64,000 nt of DNA from Closterium sp. NIES-65. Taxonomy: Eukaryota; Streptophyta; Zygnematophyceae; Desmidiales; Closteriaceae. A model generated the notes under the pieces. That model saw only the letters and a list, made by a program, of their open reading frames with translations. It was not told where the DNA came from and did no database searches. The stretch is from assembly GCA_948144175.1 (NCBI GenBank), contig CANXME010000212.1, positions 434,001 to 498,000 on the forward strand, given 5' to 3'. Positions 1 through 9,811 of this stretch are shown in pieces; the first letter of the stretch is position 1, and each line of letters starts with the position of its first letter. Both the position numbers and the translations under genes were made by a program.

Positions 1-3000
1 TGAAAGTAGTCAACTCCCTGCCGCTGACTGAAGCCACGAGCAACGTACCGTGCCTTGAAGACAGGTGGAGAGCCCGGCGGCCGCTTCACCCTGAAGATCC
101 ACATGCCACTGACGATGTTCGCCCCAGGAGGGGGAACCGCGTCAACGTAGGTGCCTGTGGACTTCCAGGAAGCCATCTCTGCATCCATAGCTGCCTGCCA
201 CTGAGAGGAGTAGGGACCCTCTACGGCCTCCGCGTAAGAACGCGGAGTCGGGATGTCTAGTGCATCCGGGTCTCCCTCAGGGGCAAGCAGTACAGACGCG
301 AGATGAGGTGAAGCAGCCGCTAGACATTGTAACTCCTCCTGCCTGTCCTCTAGGACGTCCGTGCCAAGAGCACACTCACCCCCGACGGACGGAGGACAGA
401 CAGACGCAGACTCAGCAACAAGACCAGCAGCGTAGTCGAGACGACAGCGAGCAGCAAAGTCAACGAGCTCAGCGACTAGAGCAGACGCAGCAGTGGACTC
501 AAAAGAGGGGTCAGTGACGACAGTAGCAAGCAGACGCGTGACAGTAGGACTGGCAGCGCGAAGAGAGTCCGACTCAGGGTCGACAAGCGCAGGAAGAGAG
601 GACTCAGGAGGAGAAGGCAAAGGGGCACGCAGAGGAGCAGTGGACGGACGCAAAGACATCCGGTGCGTGCCAGGGACAGGAGGAGGACGCTGACGCGAAC
701 TGCGACCACTAGCGCGAGCAGCACGAACAGGCGACGCGGGACGAGACGCAGGCTCACGACGCTCAGCAAGACCTCCAGTAGGACCAGTGTAAAGAGAGGG
801 AGCAGGCAGTGGAGAGGAAGGCTCTAGTAGGGACTGCGACTGGACAGGCGGTGGACCCTCTACTGGAGGAGAAAGACCAAGAACCTGCTGCAGGAGCGGA
901 ACGAAGTACGGCCGAGGCCGCGCGGCAGCTCCAGACTCAGCAGGGACAGCACCAGCACCCTCAGCGAAAGCACCAGCGCCACCCACACCTCCAGCGGCAG
1001 GACCAACAGCAGCAGGCTCAGCACGAACGCCCTCAGCAGCTCCAGCTCTAGGCGGACCCGCAGGTCCAGCAGCTCCGGGACCGGCAGCACCCGCACCCTC
1101 GACGGTCGAAGAAGTTCCAGCTCCAGCTCCAGCAGCACCTCCAGACTCAGCAGCACGCCTCCAGCGGCGAGCGAACCACTCGCGCAGCTCCTGTGGAGAG
1201 AGGGGCTCCCGGCGAGACGCAGCAGCAGGAGAAACCCCAGGCTCAGCAGCTCCAGACGCAGCACCCCCAGGCTCAGCAGCTCCCAGCTCAGCACCCCCAG
1301 GCTCAGCAGCTCCCAACCCAGCACCCCCAGACCCAGCACCTCCAGGCACAGCACCCCCCGGCTCAGCACCCCCAGGCTCCGCACCCTCCGCAGTAGCACC
1401 CTCAGGCCCAGCACCCCCAGCAGTAGTACCCCCAGGCTCAGCACCCCCGCGCACAGCACCCCCAGAGTCAGCACCCCCAGGCTCAGCACCCGCAGCAGCA
1501 CCAGAGTCACCAGTAACCTCGACCGGGTCAACGGCGTCTACCTGGGACACACCTGAGGGGGCAGGAACCTGAGGGGGGAGGGGGTCTACCGGGGGGGGAA
1601 CCGGCACAAGGAAGTCCGGGGGAGGGGGGAGGGAAGGAGTGCGGTAGGGGAAGAGACGGTAGAAGGGGACTGACTCGTCGAACGTGACGTCCTGGGAGGA
1701 CAGAACACGACGAGAGGAGGGGTGGTAGAACCGCCACCCTGGGGCGTCAGTGGGGAAGCCAAGGAAGACACAGGGAGCAGCACGAGGGGACAGCTTGTCC
1801 GTAGACAAGTCGCGGACAAACGCCCGAGATCCCCAGACACGGAACACAGACGCATCGCCAACCTTCCCCGTCCACAGCAAGGCAGGGGACATCGCAGGCC
1901 GAGAGACCCGGGGGTGAAGGTTGAGCTGATGCGCCGCGTACCTCACCGCAAACGGCCACAGAAAATGGGGGGCAGCCGCATGCATCATGGACGTACGAGC
2001 GACATCCATGACCATGCCAATGCGGCGCTCAGCAATCCCATTTTGCTGTGGTGAGTCCGGAAGCGTGAAGGTCTGGCGGATCCCCCGTGCACGACAGTAG
2101 TCTCGCAGAAGGCGAGAAGAGAACTCTCCGCCTCTGTCAGAGTGCAGACGCAGAACAGGAAAGTCCGAGCCGAAGCTCTTCCTGAGCTGGAGACGAGCCT
2201 CGCGGATCCAGTCGATCAGCACCTCAGTGACCGCACCCTTGCTGCGCAAGGGGAGGACTGTGGTGTAACGCGAGTAGTCGTCAACCACCAACAGGAAGTA
2301 GCGCTCGTAACCCTGCCCACGGACGGGGGCTGGGCCCCACACATCCATGTGAAGCGTCTGCAGGGGAGCCTCTGTCAGGGGGAAGTGGGAGGAGTGAGGA
2401 GTAGCCCGGAGGCGACCCTCGACACAGGGGACACAGGAAGGTCCTGGCCCGGAGGGGAGAGGAGGGAGAGACTGGGGAAGACCAGAGACAAGGACACGGG
2501 AAGCCATGCTCCTAAGACGGGGCAAGGAGGGGTGGCCAAGACGGTGGTGCCACAGGAGAGTCTCGTGAGACAGGAGGCGACAAGAACAGGGGGCAGACTC
2601 AGGACCTGACCGGGACGCAGCAGCAAATACCTGACCCGACGCAGCCACCTGACCAGACGCAGGGACAGGAGGAGACTCAACGGTCAGGGTGTAGAGACTC
2701 GACCCCGGCCGACGCGAGAACGTGGCCAGGTGTCGGCCTGTGCGTGCCTCCGTGCAGTGGGTCACCCGCTGTCTCGCAGGAGTGAACTGGTGAACACCGC
2801 CATCCTGCAGGTCCGCTCCACTCACCAAGTTCGTAGAGAACGAGGGAAGGTACAGACCCGACAGGGTGCCCGAAGGGGCAGCCGGACACGGGGGGACAGT
2901 GGAGAAGTGAGACAGGACAGGACCTCCAGAGGGGTCAGCAAGGGAGACCGCAACCGGCCGGCCGAGCGGCGTAAGGGTAGTGCGGTCTCGAAAGAAGGAG

Positions 3001-4577
3001 CGAGAAGCTCCGGAGTCAAGTGTGAAAGTGAGAGAGGACGAGGACGACGCAGTACCTGAGAGCGCAGTCTCACCAGTACCTGAGAGCGCAGACGCACTGG
3101 CACCTAGAGCAGCAGCCTCACAAGCACCTAGCGTAGCAGTACCAATGCCCGGGTCGGGCTGGAAACAACGGTAACCCTCATTCTCCTCACTATAATCCAC
3201 AACATACATAGCAGTAAGGATAGCATCAAAATCCAGATCAAAGATCGCTACACCAGCCCTGAGAAGCTCATCCCAGCGAGGGATCTCACTAGCCCCAGGA
3301 AACTGCTGACGCCAGGCGTCCGTCAGGCGGCCAAAGCAGCGCTGGGTGGCGTGGGCACCCCCACACTGCTCACCCGCGCGGTCGCCGGAACGAAGAACGT
3401 AGGTGCAGGGACCAGTACCCCCACCCCTCTGACGCCCAGCGTACCACTCACGAAGCTGCTGAGGCGAAGGGATGTCCCGCGAGCGCTGCTGCTGCTGCCG
3501 GTGCGAGCGCTGGCCACCACCACCGCCGCTACGCTGCTGGGTACCACCCCGACCAGCTCCACCTCCTCCACCACCACTGCCTCCTCCGCTGCCACCTCCA
3601 CCGCCTCCACCTCCGCCGCCTCCACCGCCGCCGCTGCCTCCACCACCACCGCTGGCACCACCACCACCGTCTCCGCCGCTGCTGCCACCACCACCACCAC
3701 CACCACCACTAGTCCCGCCGCCACCCCCACTTCCTCCGCCGCCACCGCCGCCACCGCCACCGCCCCCTCCAGCTCCACCCGCGCCCTTGCCCCCCTTGCC
3801 CTTGCTGGAGCGACGTCTCCCACTAGGGGCAGACGCCGCGCCGACCGACTCAAGACCAAGCAGGTCGGCAGCAGCAGCAGAGGCAACAGAGGGCAGCAAG
3901 GGGGAAGGAGAGCACCCCTCAAAGATGGGGGTGCGAGGGTCACCACGAGAAGCACCTACAGCGACTATGCTCTTCTCCGCTGCAAGGAGGGCCTTCTCGA
4001 GGAGGTCGACGGTGAGGGTGGTGGGACAGACTGCGAGAAAGTGGTCCCTGACGACGCGAAGGGAGTCAGGGAGGCGCGCGACTACGTAGTAGAGAGCGAT
4101 GTACATGGGGGGGGGGTTCTTAGCGCAGAACTCAGCAGAAAGGGCGGCGCGGTAGCGAGTGTCACAAGTGCGGAGGTGCGTAATGAGGTCAGCGACAGTG
4201 GGAAAGGCAGAGAGGTCAGGAAAGAGGTAGGGAAGCATGAGACGGCTCAGTGCAGCAGTGGCAGGGGAGGAGTAGCGCGCAACTACAGCGTCGTACAAGG
4301 TCTGAGCACTCTTGTACTGACTAAAGTGCGCACGCTCAGAGGTAGGGAGGTGGCGACGCACAGCAAGACGTGCAGCAGCATCGCGGGTGGCCCACTTAGA
4401 GCGGACAGCGGGATCAGCATCAGCAGCAGGAGCAGGAGAGGCGCCAGAGGTGAGGTCAAAGAGAGAAAGGTCGTCAGCCCTGTCGCACTGTAAGAACAGC
4501 TGCAGGTCGTCTAACCAGACCTCAAAATCAATGGCGCGACCCTCAGCGTCAAAAACTAGGACACTAGGGGTAGCCAT
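1..4577 (-). CDS. E1 Gag-Pol polyprotein, Ty1/copia, C-terminus outside window
   Basis: This is the polyprotein of LTR retrotransposon E1. It starts at the ATG at 4577 (MATPSVLAFDAEG, shared with E3 and E8) and stays open to the left edge, about 1,525 codons, with no stop found. In order I see a UBN2-like Gag domain (4577 to about 3990), a long Gly tract (3805-3530), an LREWY motif (3438-3458), an atypical zinc knuckle (3336-3407), the retropepsin motif DSGAS (Asp at 3015-3017), the integrase HHCC region and DDE residues (2343-2345, 2136-2138, 2028-2030), a GGAEP-rich linker (about 1560-860) with a second LREWF motif, and the start of the reverse transcriptase (RVT_2 family) from about 191. 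The order PR-IN-RT is diagnostic of copia. Compared with E3 it lacks both the 1-base deletion and the Ser-to-Phe change in the protease site. The catalytic YVDD and RNase H lie outside the window, so full intactness is unproven. Confidence 0.9.
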   Translation of the reverse strand, partial: MATPSVLVFDAEGRAIDFEVWLDDLQLFLQCDRADDLSLFDLTSGASPAPAADADPAVRSKWATRDAAARLAVRRHLPTSERAHFSQYKSAQTLYDAVVARYSSPATAALSRLMLPYLFPDLSAFPTVADLITHLRTCDTRYRAALSAEFCAKNPPPMYIALYYVVARLPDSLRVVRDHFLAVCPTTLTVDLLEKALLAAEKSIVAVGASRGDPRTPIFEGCSPSPLLPSVASAAAADLLGLESVGAASAPSGRRRSSKGKGGKGAGGAGGGGGGGGGGGGGSGGGGGTSGGGGGGGGSSGGDGGGGASGGGGGSGGGGGGGGGGGGGGSGGGSGGGGGGAGRGGTQQRSGGGGGQRSHRQQQQRSRDIPSPQQLREWYAGRQRGGGTGPCTYVLRSGDRAGEQCGGAHATQRCFGRLTDAWRQQFPGASEIPRWDELLRAGVAIFDLDFDAILTAMYVVDYSEENEGYRCFQPDPGIGTATLGACEAAALGASASALSGTGETALSGTASSSSSLTFTLDSGASRSFFRDRTTLTPLGRPVAVSLADPSGGPVLSHFSTVPPCPAAPSGTLSGLYLPSFSTNLVSGADLQDGGVHQFTPARQRVTHCTEARTGRHLATFSRRPGSSLYTLTVESPPVPASGQVAASGQVFAAASRSGPESAPCSCRLLSHETLLWHHRLGHPSLPRLRSMASRVLVSGLPQSLPPLPSGPGPSCVPCVEGRLRATPHSSHFPLTEAPLQTLHMDVWGPAPVRGQGYERYFLLVVDDYSRYTTVLPLRSKGAVTEVLIDWIREARLQLRKSFGSDFPVLRLHSDRGGEFSSRLLRDYCRARGIRQTFTLPDSPQQNGIAERRIGMVMDVARTSMMHAAAPHFLWPFAVRYAAHQLNLHPRVSRPAMSPALLWTGKVGDASVFRVWGSRAFVRDLSTDKLSPRAAPCVFLGFPTDAPGWRFYHPSSRRVLSSQDVTFDESVPFYRLFPYRTPSLPPPPDFLVPVPPPVDPLPPQVPAPSGVSQVDAVDPVEVTGDSGAAAGAEPGGADSGGAVRGGAEPGGTTAGGAGPEGATAEGAEPGGAEPGGAVPGGAGSGGAGLGAAEPGGAELGAAEPGGAASGAAEPGVSPAAASRREPLSPQELREWFARRWRRAAESGGAAGAGAGTSSTVEGAGAAGPGAAGPAGPPRAGAAEGVRAEPAAVGPAAGGVGGAGAFAEGAGAVPAESGAAARPRPYFVPLLQQVLGLSPPVEGPPPVQSQSLLEPSSPLPAPSLYTGPTGGLAERREPASRPASPVRAARASGRSSRQRPPPVPGTHRMSLRPSTAPLRAPLPSPPESSLPALVDPESDSLRAASPTVTRLLATVVTDPSFESTAASALVAELVDFAARCRLDYAAGLVAESASVCPPSVGGECALGTDVLEDRQEELQCLAAASPHLASVLLAPEGDPDALDIPTPRSYAEAVEGPYSSQWQAAMDAEMASWKSTGTYVDAVPPPGANIVSGMWIFRVKRPPGSPPVFKARYVARGFSQRQGVDYF

Positions 4578-5558
4578 GGCGACGACAGCGATACAGTGCA
4601 AGCAGTAGGGAAAGAGCTCGCAGTGGCAGTGGGACTGTGCTCACCAGGCAGGGCAGGTCGAGTAAGTATGCAGAAAGGCGGCTCAGCGACCTGGCGGCTC
4701 GGGTGCTGGGCGGCTCGGGCGCAGGGCGGCTCGGCTCCCGGGCGGCTCGGCGGCAGGGCAGCTCGGGGGCAGGGCGGCTCGGCTCCCGGGCGGCTCGGCG
4801 ACAGGGCAGCTCGGGGGCAGGGCGGCTCAGCTCCCGGGCGGCTCGGCGACAGGGCGGCTCGGGTGCAGGGCGGCTCGACTCCCGGGCGGCTCGGCGACAG
4901 GGCGGCTCGTCTCCCGGTAGTAGGTGGGCGGCGGGGCCGCGCGAGAAGACGGCCGGGGCCGCTACGGTAGTAGGCGGCGGGGCCGCGGTCGAACAGGCGG
5001 TTGGCGCCGAGGTCGTAGCAGGCGGCGCGGCCGTGCAAGCAGGCAGCCGGGGCGGCGACAGGAGCGGGCGGTGGGGCCGCGGTCGAACGGGCGGCTGGGG
5101 CCGCGGTCGTAGCAAGCGGCCGGGGCCGCGATCGTAGTGGGCGGCGGCCGCGGCGTAGTGGGCGGCAGGGCCGCGTCGAGCAGGCGGCTGGGGGGGCCGC
5201 GGCAGGAGCGGGCGGCGGGGCCGCGGTCGAACAGGCGGCTGGGGCCGCGGTCGTAGCAGGCGGCCGGGGCCGCGATTAGTGGGCGGCGGCCGCGGCGTAG
5301 CGGGCGGCAGGGCCGCGTCGAGCAGGCGGCTGGGGGGCCGCGTCGAGCAGGCGGCTGGGGGCCGCGTCGAGGAGGCGGCTGGGGCCGCGATCGTAGCGGG
5401 CGGCTGGGGCCGCGACTTAGCGGGCGGCTGGGCCGCGTGTGGGAGGGAGGCGACACGGAGGGTCGCTCGATAGCGGAAAAAAAAAAAAGTTGAGCGCGCC
5501 TCGAGGCGCGCTTCGGTGGGCCCTAGGCAGAGTTCCACAGGGAACCCGCTCTATACCA
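4578..5558 (-). other. E1 5' leader with primer binding site
   Basis: Untranslated leader between the E1 LTR and gag. The PBS TGGTATAGAGC (reverse of 5548-5558) directly follows the LTR and resembles the initiator tRNA-Met PBS TGGTATCAGAGC with one base lost. A short hairpin follows, then GGGCCCACC (reverse of 5515-5523), an 18-nt GC palindrome near 5496-5513 and a poly-T run. The rest is built from GC-rich repeats containing CGGCTCGG and GGGGCCGCG. Long open frames here (for example 4564-5538) come from stop-free repeat composition and look non-coding. Confidence 0.75.
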
Positions 5559-5686
5559 TGTGAAATGAGTTAGCAGGAATGAAATGACTAAGGAAAGATT
5601 GGGTACAAATACAACCCTAGAAACCCTGTACCCCATATGTGCTACCCCACTATAGCCTACAGCAACTATGTCATATAAATCTGACA
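5559..5686 (-). repeat. E1 5' LTR (128 bp)
   Basis: Read on the minus strand it starts TGTCAGATTTATATGACATAG at 5686 and ends TTTCACA at 5559, followed at once by the PBS. It closely matches the 3' LTR of E3 (14051-14179). The bases just outside, CGGAC at 5687-5691, are gag codons of E2, so E1 inserted into E2. The partner LTR lies left of the window. Confidence 0.9.
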
Positions 5687-5862
5687 CGGACAGCGGGATC
5701 AGCATCAGCAGCAGGAGCAGGAGAGGCACCAGAGGTGAGATCAAAGAGAGAAAGGTCGTCAGCCCTGTCGCACTGTAAGAACAGCTGCAGGTCGTCTAAC
5801 CAGACCTCAAAATCAATGGCGCGACCCTCAGCGTCAAAAGTTAGGACACTAGGGGTAGCCAT
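5687..5862 (-). pseudogene. E2 gag N-terminal fragment
   Basis: The first 58 or so Gag codons of a second copia copy, starting at the ATG at 5862 and reading MATPSVLTFDAEGRAIDFEV onward to ADADPAV, where the E1 LTR interrupts it. The same stretch in E1 and E3 continues RSKWATRD. The rest of E2 must lie on the far side of E1, outside the window. A nested insertion explains this better than a rearrangement, because both elements have the same orientation and the break is exactly at an LTR terminus. Confidence 0.85.
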
Positions 5863-6782
5863 GGCGACGACAGCGACGCAGTGCAAGCAGTAGGGAAAGA
5901 GCTCGCAGTGTCAGTGGGACTGTGCTCACCAGGCAGGGCAGGTCGTGCAGCTATGCAGAAAGGCGGCTCAGCGACCGAGCGGCTCGGGTGCAGGGCGGCT
6001 CGGCTGCTGGGCGGCTCGGGTGCAGGGCGGCTCGGCTCCCGGGCGGCTCGGCGGCTGGGCGGCTCGGGTGCAGGGCGGCTCGGCTCCCAGGCGGCTCGGC
6101 GGCAGGGCAGCTCGGGTCCCGGGCGGCTCGGCGTCGGGCGGCTCGGCTCACGGGCGGTTCGGCTGTTGGGGCGGCTCGGCCAGGAGATGCAGGGGCGGGG
6201 CCGTCAGGTGCAGCGGCGAGCCGGCAGGTGCAGTGGCGGGCCGGCAGGTGCAGGCGGCGGGCCGGAGGGTGCAGCGGCGGGCCGTAGGGTGCAGTGGCGG
6301 GCCGGCAGGTGCAGCGGCGAGGCCGTCAGAGGCGGCGGGCCGCTGGGTGCAGCGGCGGGCCGGCAGGTGTAGCGGCGGGCCGGCAGGAGCAGTGGCGGGC
6401 CGGCAGGGGAGGCGGCGGAGCCGCGTCAAGGGAGGCGGCGGGGCCGCGTCAGGGGAGGCGGCGGAGCCGCGTCAGGGGAGGCGGCGGGGCCGCGTCAGGG
6501 GAGGCGGCGGGGCCGCGTCAAACAGGCGGCGGGGCCGCGTCAGGGGAGGCGGCGGAGCCGCGTCAGGGGAGGCGGCGGGGCCGCGTCAGGAGAGGCGGCG
6601 GGGCCGCGTCAAACAGGCGGCGGGGCCGCGATCAGGAGAGGTGGCGGGGCCGCGTCTGAGGGACAGCGGGGCCGCGAGGGAAAAGGCGACCCGAGGGGTC
6701 GCTAAAAAAAAGGCGCGCCTCGGGGCGCGCTTCGGTGGGCCCTAAAAAAAAACGGTCCTAAGGCAGGACCCGCTCTATACCA
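5863..6782 (-). other. E2 5' leader with primer binding site
   Basis: GC-rich leader of E2. The PBS TGGTATAGAGC is the reverse of 6772-6782; a GGTCC/GGACC hairpin, poly-T, GGGCCCACC (reverse of 6734-6742) and a GCGCGCC hairpin follow. The bulk is repeats of GGCGGGCCGGCAGGTGCAG and GGAGGCGGCGGGGCCGCGTC type. It is homologous to the E3 leader but differs by several substitutions and indels. Confidence 0.7.
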
Positions 6783-6914
6783 TGTGAAGCAAGGAAAACG
6801 GGAATGAAATGACTAAGTAAAGATTGGGTACAAATACAACCCTAGAAACCCTGTACCCCATATGTGCTACCCCACTATAGCCTACAAACATGCATCAGCT
6901 ATAATACTCTGACA
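6783..6914 (-). repeat. E2 5' LTR (132 bp)
   Basis: The minus strand starts TGTCAGAG at 6914 and ends TTCACA at 6783, directly before the PBS. It shares the core GGCTATAGTGGGGTAGCACA and the GGGTACA...TGTACCC inverted repeat with the other LTRs. Five bases (TGTAA) separate it from the perfect palindrome to its right. Confidence 0.85.
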
Positions 6915-6919
6915 TGTAA

Positions 6920-7114
6920 CTCCGTAATTTTTCGTATAGAATTATCACCATTTTCCTCCATTTGGCGATTTATAGGAAGATATGCGACAAAACTCATCAA
7001 ATTCTAGGCATGGATCTGTTCATCGCCTAGAATTTGATGAGTTTTGTCGCATATCTTCCTATAAATCGCCAAATGGAGGAAAATGGTGATAATTCTATAC
7101 GAAAAATTACGGAG
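6920..7114. repeat. perfect palindrome, 90-bp arms, 15-bp spacer
   Basis: Arms 6920-7009 and 7025-7114 are exact reverse complements over 90 bp, separated by 15 bp. The arms are AT-rich, in sharp contrast to the GC-rich leaders around them, and encode nothing recognisable. The left neighbour is the outer end of the E2 LTR; the right neighbour is the interior of the E3 leader, so the palindrome sits where the E3 5' LTR should be. It could be a foldback or MITE-like element, a snap-back inverted duplication of flanking DNA, or a library or assembly artefact. Confidence 0.95.
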
Positions 7115-7941
7115 GCCCCGCCGCCTCCCCTGACGCGGCCCCGCCGCCTCCCCTGACGCGGCCCCGCCTCCACTGCCGCGGGCCCGCCGCCGCCTCTGAC
7201 GGCCCCGCCGCTGCACCCTACGGCCCGCCGCTGCACCCTACGGCCCGCTGCTGCACCCTACGGCCCGCCGCCTCTGATGGCCCCGCCGCTGCACCCTACG
7301 GCCCGCCGCTGCTCCTGCCGGCCCGCCGCCTCACCTGACGGCCCCGCCGCTGCTCCTGCCGGCCCGCCGCTGCTCCTGCCGGCCCGCCGCTCCACCTGCC
7401 GGCCCGCCGCTGCACCCAGCGGCCCGCCGCTTCACCTGACGGCCCCGCCGCTGCACCCTACGGCCCGCCGCTGCACCCTACGGCCCGCCGCCTGCACCTG
7501 CCGGCCCGCCGCTGCACCTGCCGGCCCGCCGCTGCACCTGCCGGCCCGCCACTGCACCTGCCGGCCCGCCACTGCACCGGTCGACCCGCCGCTGCACCTG
7601 ACGGCCCCGCCCCTGCATCTCCCGGCCGAGCCGCCCCCGCAGCCGAACCGCCCGGAGCCGAGCCGCCCAACGCCGAGCCGCCCGGGACCTGAGCCGCCCT
7701 GCCGCCGAGCCGCCCGGGAGCGGAGCCGCCCTGCACCCGAGCCGCCCAGCCGCCGAGCCGTCCGGGAGCCGAGCCGCCCTGCGCCCCAGCCGCCCAGCCA
7801 TCGAGCCGCTGTGCACCCGAGCCGCCCGGTCGTTGAGCCGCCCTTCTGCAGAGCTGCACGACCTGCCCTGCGTGGTGAGCACAGTCCCACTGCCACTGCG
7901 AGCTCTTTCCCTACTGCTTGCACTGCGTCGCTGTCGTCGCC
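7115..7941 (+). other. E3 5' leader, 5'-truncated, no LTR or PBS
   Basis: GC-rich repeat leader before E3 gag, made of units such as CGGCCCGCCGCTGCACC. It begins abruptly at the palindrome. By comparison with E2, about 230 bp holding the LTR, the PBS and the conserved post-PBS block are missing. The open frame 7277-7963 overlaps the gag start and has a counterpart in E1, but the repeats are stop-free in several frames, so I treat it as non-coding. Confidence 0.7.
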
Positions 7942-9811
7942 ATGGCTACCCCTAGTGTCCTAGCTTTTGACGCTGAGGGTCGCGCCATTGATTTTGAGGT
8001 CTGGTTAGACGACCTGCAGCTGTTCTTACAGTGCGACAGGGCTGACGACCTTTCTCTCTTTGACCTCACCTCTGGCGCCTCTCCTGCTCCTGCTGCTGAT
8101 GCTGATCCCACTGTCCGCTCTAAGTGGGCCACCCGCGATGCTGCTGCACGTCTTGCTGTGCGTCGCCACCTCCCTACCTCTGAGCGTGCGCACTTTAGTC
8201 AGTACAAGAGTGCTCAGACCTTGTACAACGCTGTAGTTGCGCGCTACTCCTCCCCTGCCACTGCTGCACTGAGCCGTCTCATGCTTCCCTACCTCTTTCC
8301 TGACCTCTCTGCCTTTCCCACTGTCGCTGACCTCATTACTCACCTCCGCACTAGTGACACTCGCTACCGCGCCGCCCTTCCTGCTGAGTTCTGCGCTAAG
8401 AACCCCCCCCCCATGTACATCGCTCTCTACTACGTAGTCGCGCGCCTCCCTGACTCCCTTCGCGTCGTCAGGGACCACTTTCTCGCAGTCTGTCCCACCA
8501 CCCTCACCGTCGACCTCCTCAAGAAGGCCCTCCTCGCAGCGGAGAAGAGCATAGTCGCTTTAGGTGCTTCTCGTGGTGTCCCTCGCACCCCCATCTTTGA
8601 GGGGTGCTCTCCTTCCCCCTTGCTGCCCTCTGTTGCCTCTGCTGCTGCTGCCGACCTGCTTGGTCTTGAGTCGGTCGGCGCGGCGTCTGCCCCTAGTGGG
8701 AGACGTCGCTCCAGCAAGGGCAAGGGGGGCAAGGGCGCGGGTGGAGCTGGAGGGGGCGGTGGCGGTGGCGGCGGTGGCGGCGGAGGGAGTGGGGGTGGCG
8801 GCGGGACTAGTGGCGGGGGTGGTGGTGGTGGTGGCAGCAGTGGCGGAGACGGTGGTGGTGGTGCCAGCGGTGGTGGTGGAGGCAGCGGCGGTGGGGGAGG
8901 CGGCGGAGGTGGAGGCGGTGGAGGCGGCAGCGGAGGAGGCGGTGGTGGTGGAGGAGGTGGAGCTGGTCGAGGTGGTACCCAGCAGCGTAGCGGCGGTGGT
9001 GGTGGCCAGCGCTCGCAGCGGCAGCAACAGCAGCGCTCGCGGCACATCCCTCCGCCTGAGCAGCTTCGTGAGTGGTACGCTGGGCGTCAGAGGGGTGGGG
9101 GTACTGGTCCCTGCACCTACGTTCTTCGTTCCGGCGACCGCGCGGGTGAGCAGTGTGGGGGTGCCCACGCCACCCAGCGCTGCTTTAGCCGCCTGACGGA
9201 CGCTTGGCGTCAGCAGTTCCCTGGGGCTAGTGAGATCCCTCGCTGGGATGAGCTTCTCAGGGCTGGTGTAGCGATCTTTGATCTTGATTTTGATGCTATC
9301 CTTGCAGCTATGTATGTTGTGGATTATAGTGAGGAGAATGAGGGTTACCGTTGTTTCCAGCCCAACCCGGGCATTGGTACTGCGGCGCTAGGTGCTTGTG
9401 AGGCTGCTGCTCTAGGTGCCAGTGCGTCTGTGCTCTCAGGTACTGGTGAGACTGCGCTCTCAGGTACTGCGTCGTCCTCGTCCTCCCTCACTTTCACGCT
9501 TGACTTCGGAGCTTCTCGCTCCTTCTTTCGAGACCGCACTACCCTTACGCCGCTCGGCCGGCCGGTTGCGGTCTCCCTTGCTGACCCCTCTGGGGGTCCT
9601 GTCCTGTCTCACTTCTCCACTGTCCTCCCGTGTCCGGCTGCCCCTTCGGGCACCCTGTCGGGTCTGTACCTTCCCTCGTTCTCTACGAAGTTGGTGAGTG
9701 GAGCGGACCTGCAGGATGTGGGGGTTCACCAGTTCACTCCTGCGAGTCAGCGGGTGACCCACTGCACGGAGGCACGCACAGGCCGACACCTGGCCACGTT
9801 CTCGCGTCGGC
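7942..9811 (+). CDS. E3 Gag and retropepsin part of Gag-Pol
   Basis: Starts at the ATG at 7942. The first ~195 codons form a UBN2-type copia Gag domain (DLQLFLQCDRADDLSLFD, then LPDSLRVVRDHFLAVCPT). A poly-Gly/Ser tract of about 90 residues (8715-8985) follows, then QLREWYAGR (9061-9087), then an atypical zinc knuckle C-X13-C-X3-H-X4-C (9112-9183). The protease site reads DFGAS (Asp at 9502-9504), where E1, E8 and other copies have DSGAS, so the protease is probably impaired. The frame ends at 9834 because one C is missing near 9810 compared with E1; the pol frame continues one frame over. A run of ten C at 8403-8412 encodes Pro-Pro-Pro. Confidence 0.85.

Noticed and set aside
3351..4493. Thr/Pro/Ala-rich plus-strand frames, and similar ones at 8430-9168
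   Set aside because: They are the antisense of the Gag poly-Gly tract and Gag domain of E1 and E3.
4564..5538. Long Pro/Ala/Arg-rich open frames in the leaders of E1, E2 and E3 (also 5945-6745 and 7277-7963)
   Set aside because: GC-rich repeats leave several frames open on both strands; none is preserved between copies beyond repeat composition, and gag starts at the conserved ATG.
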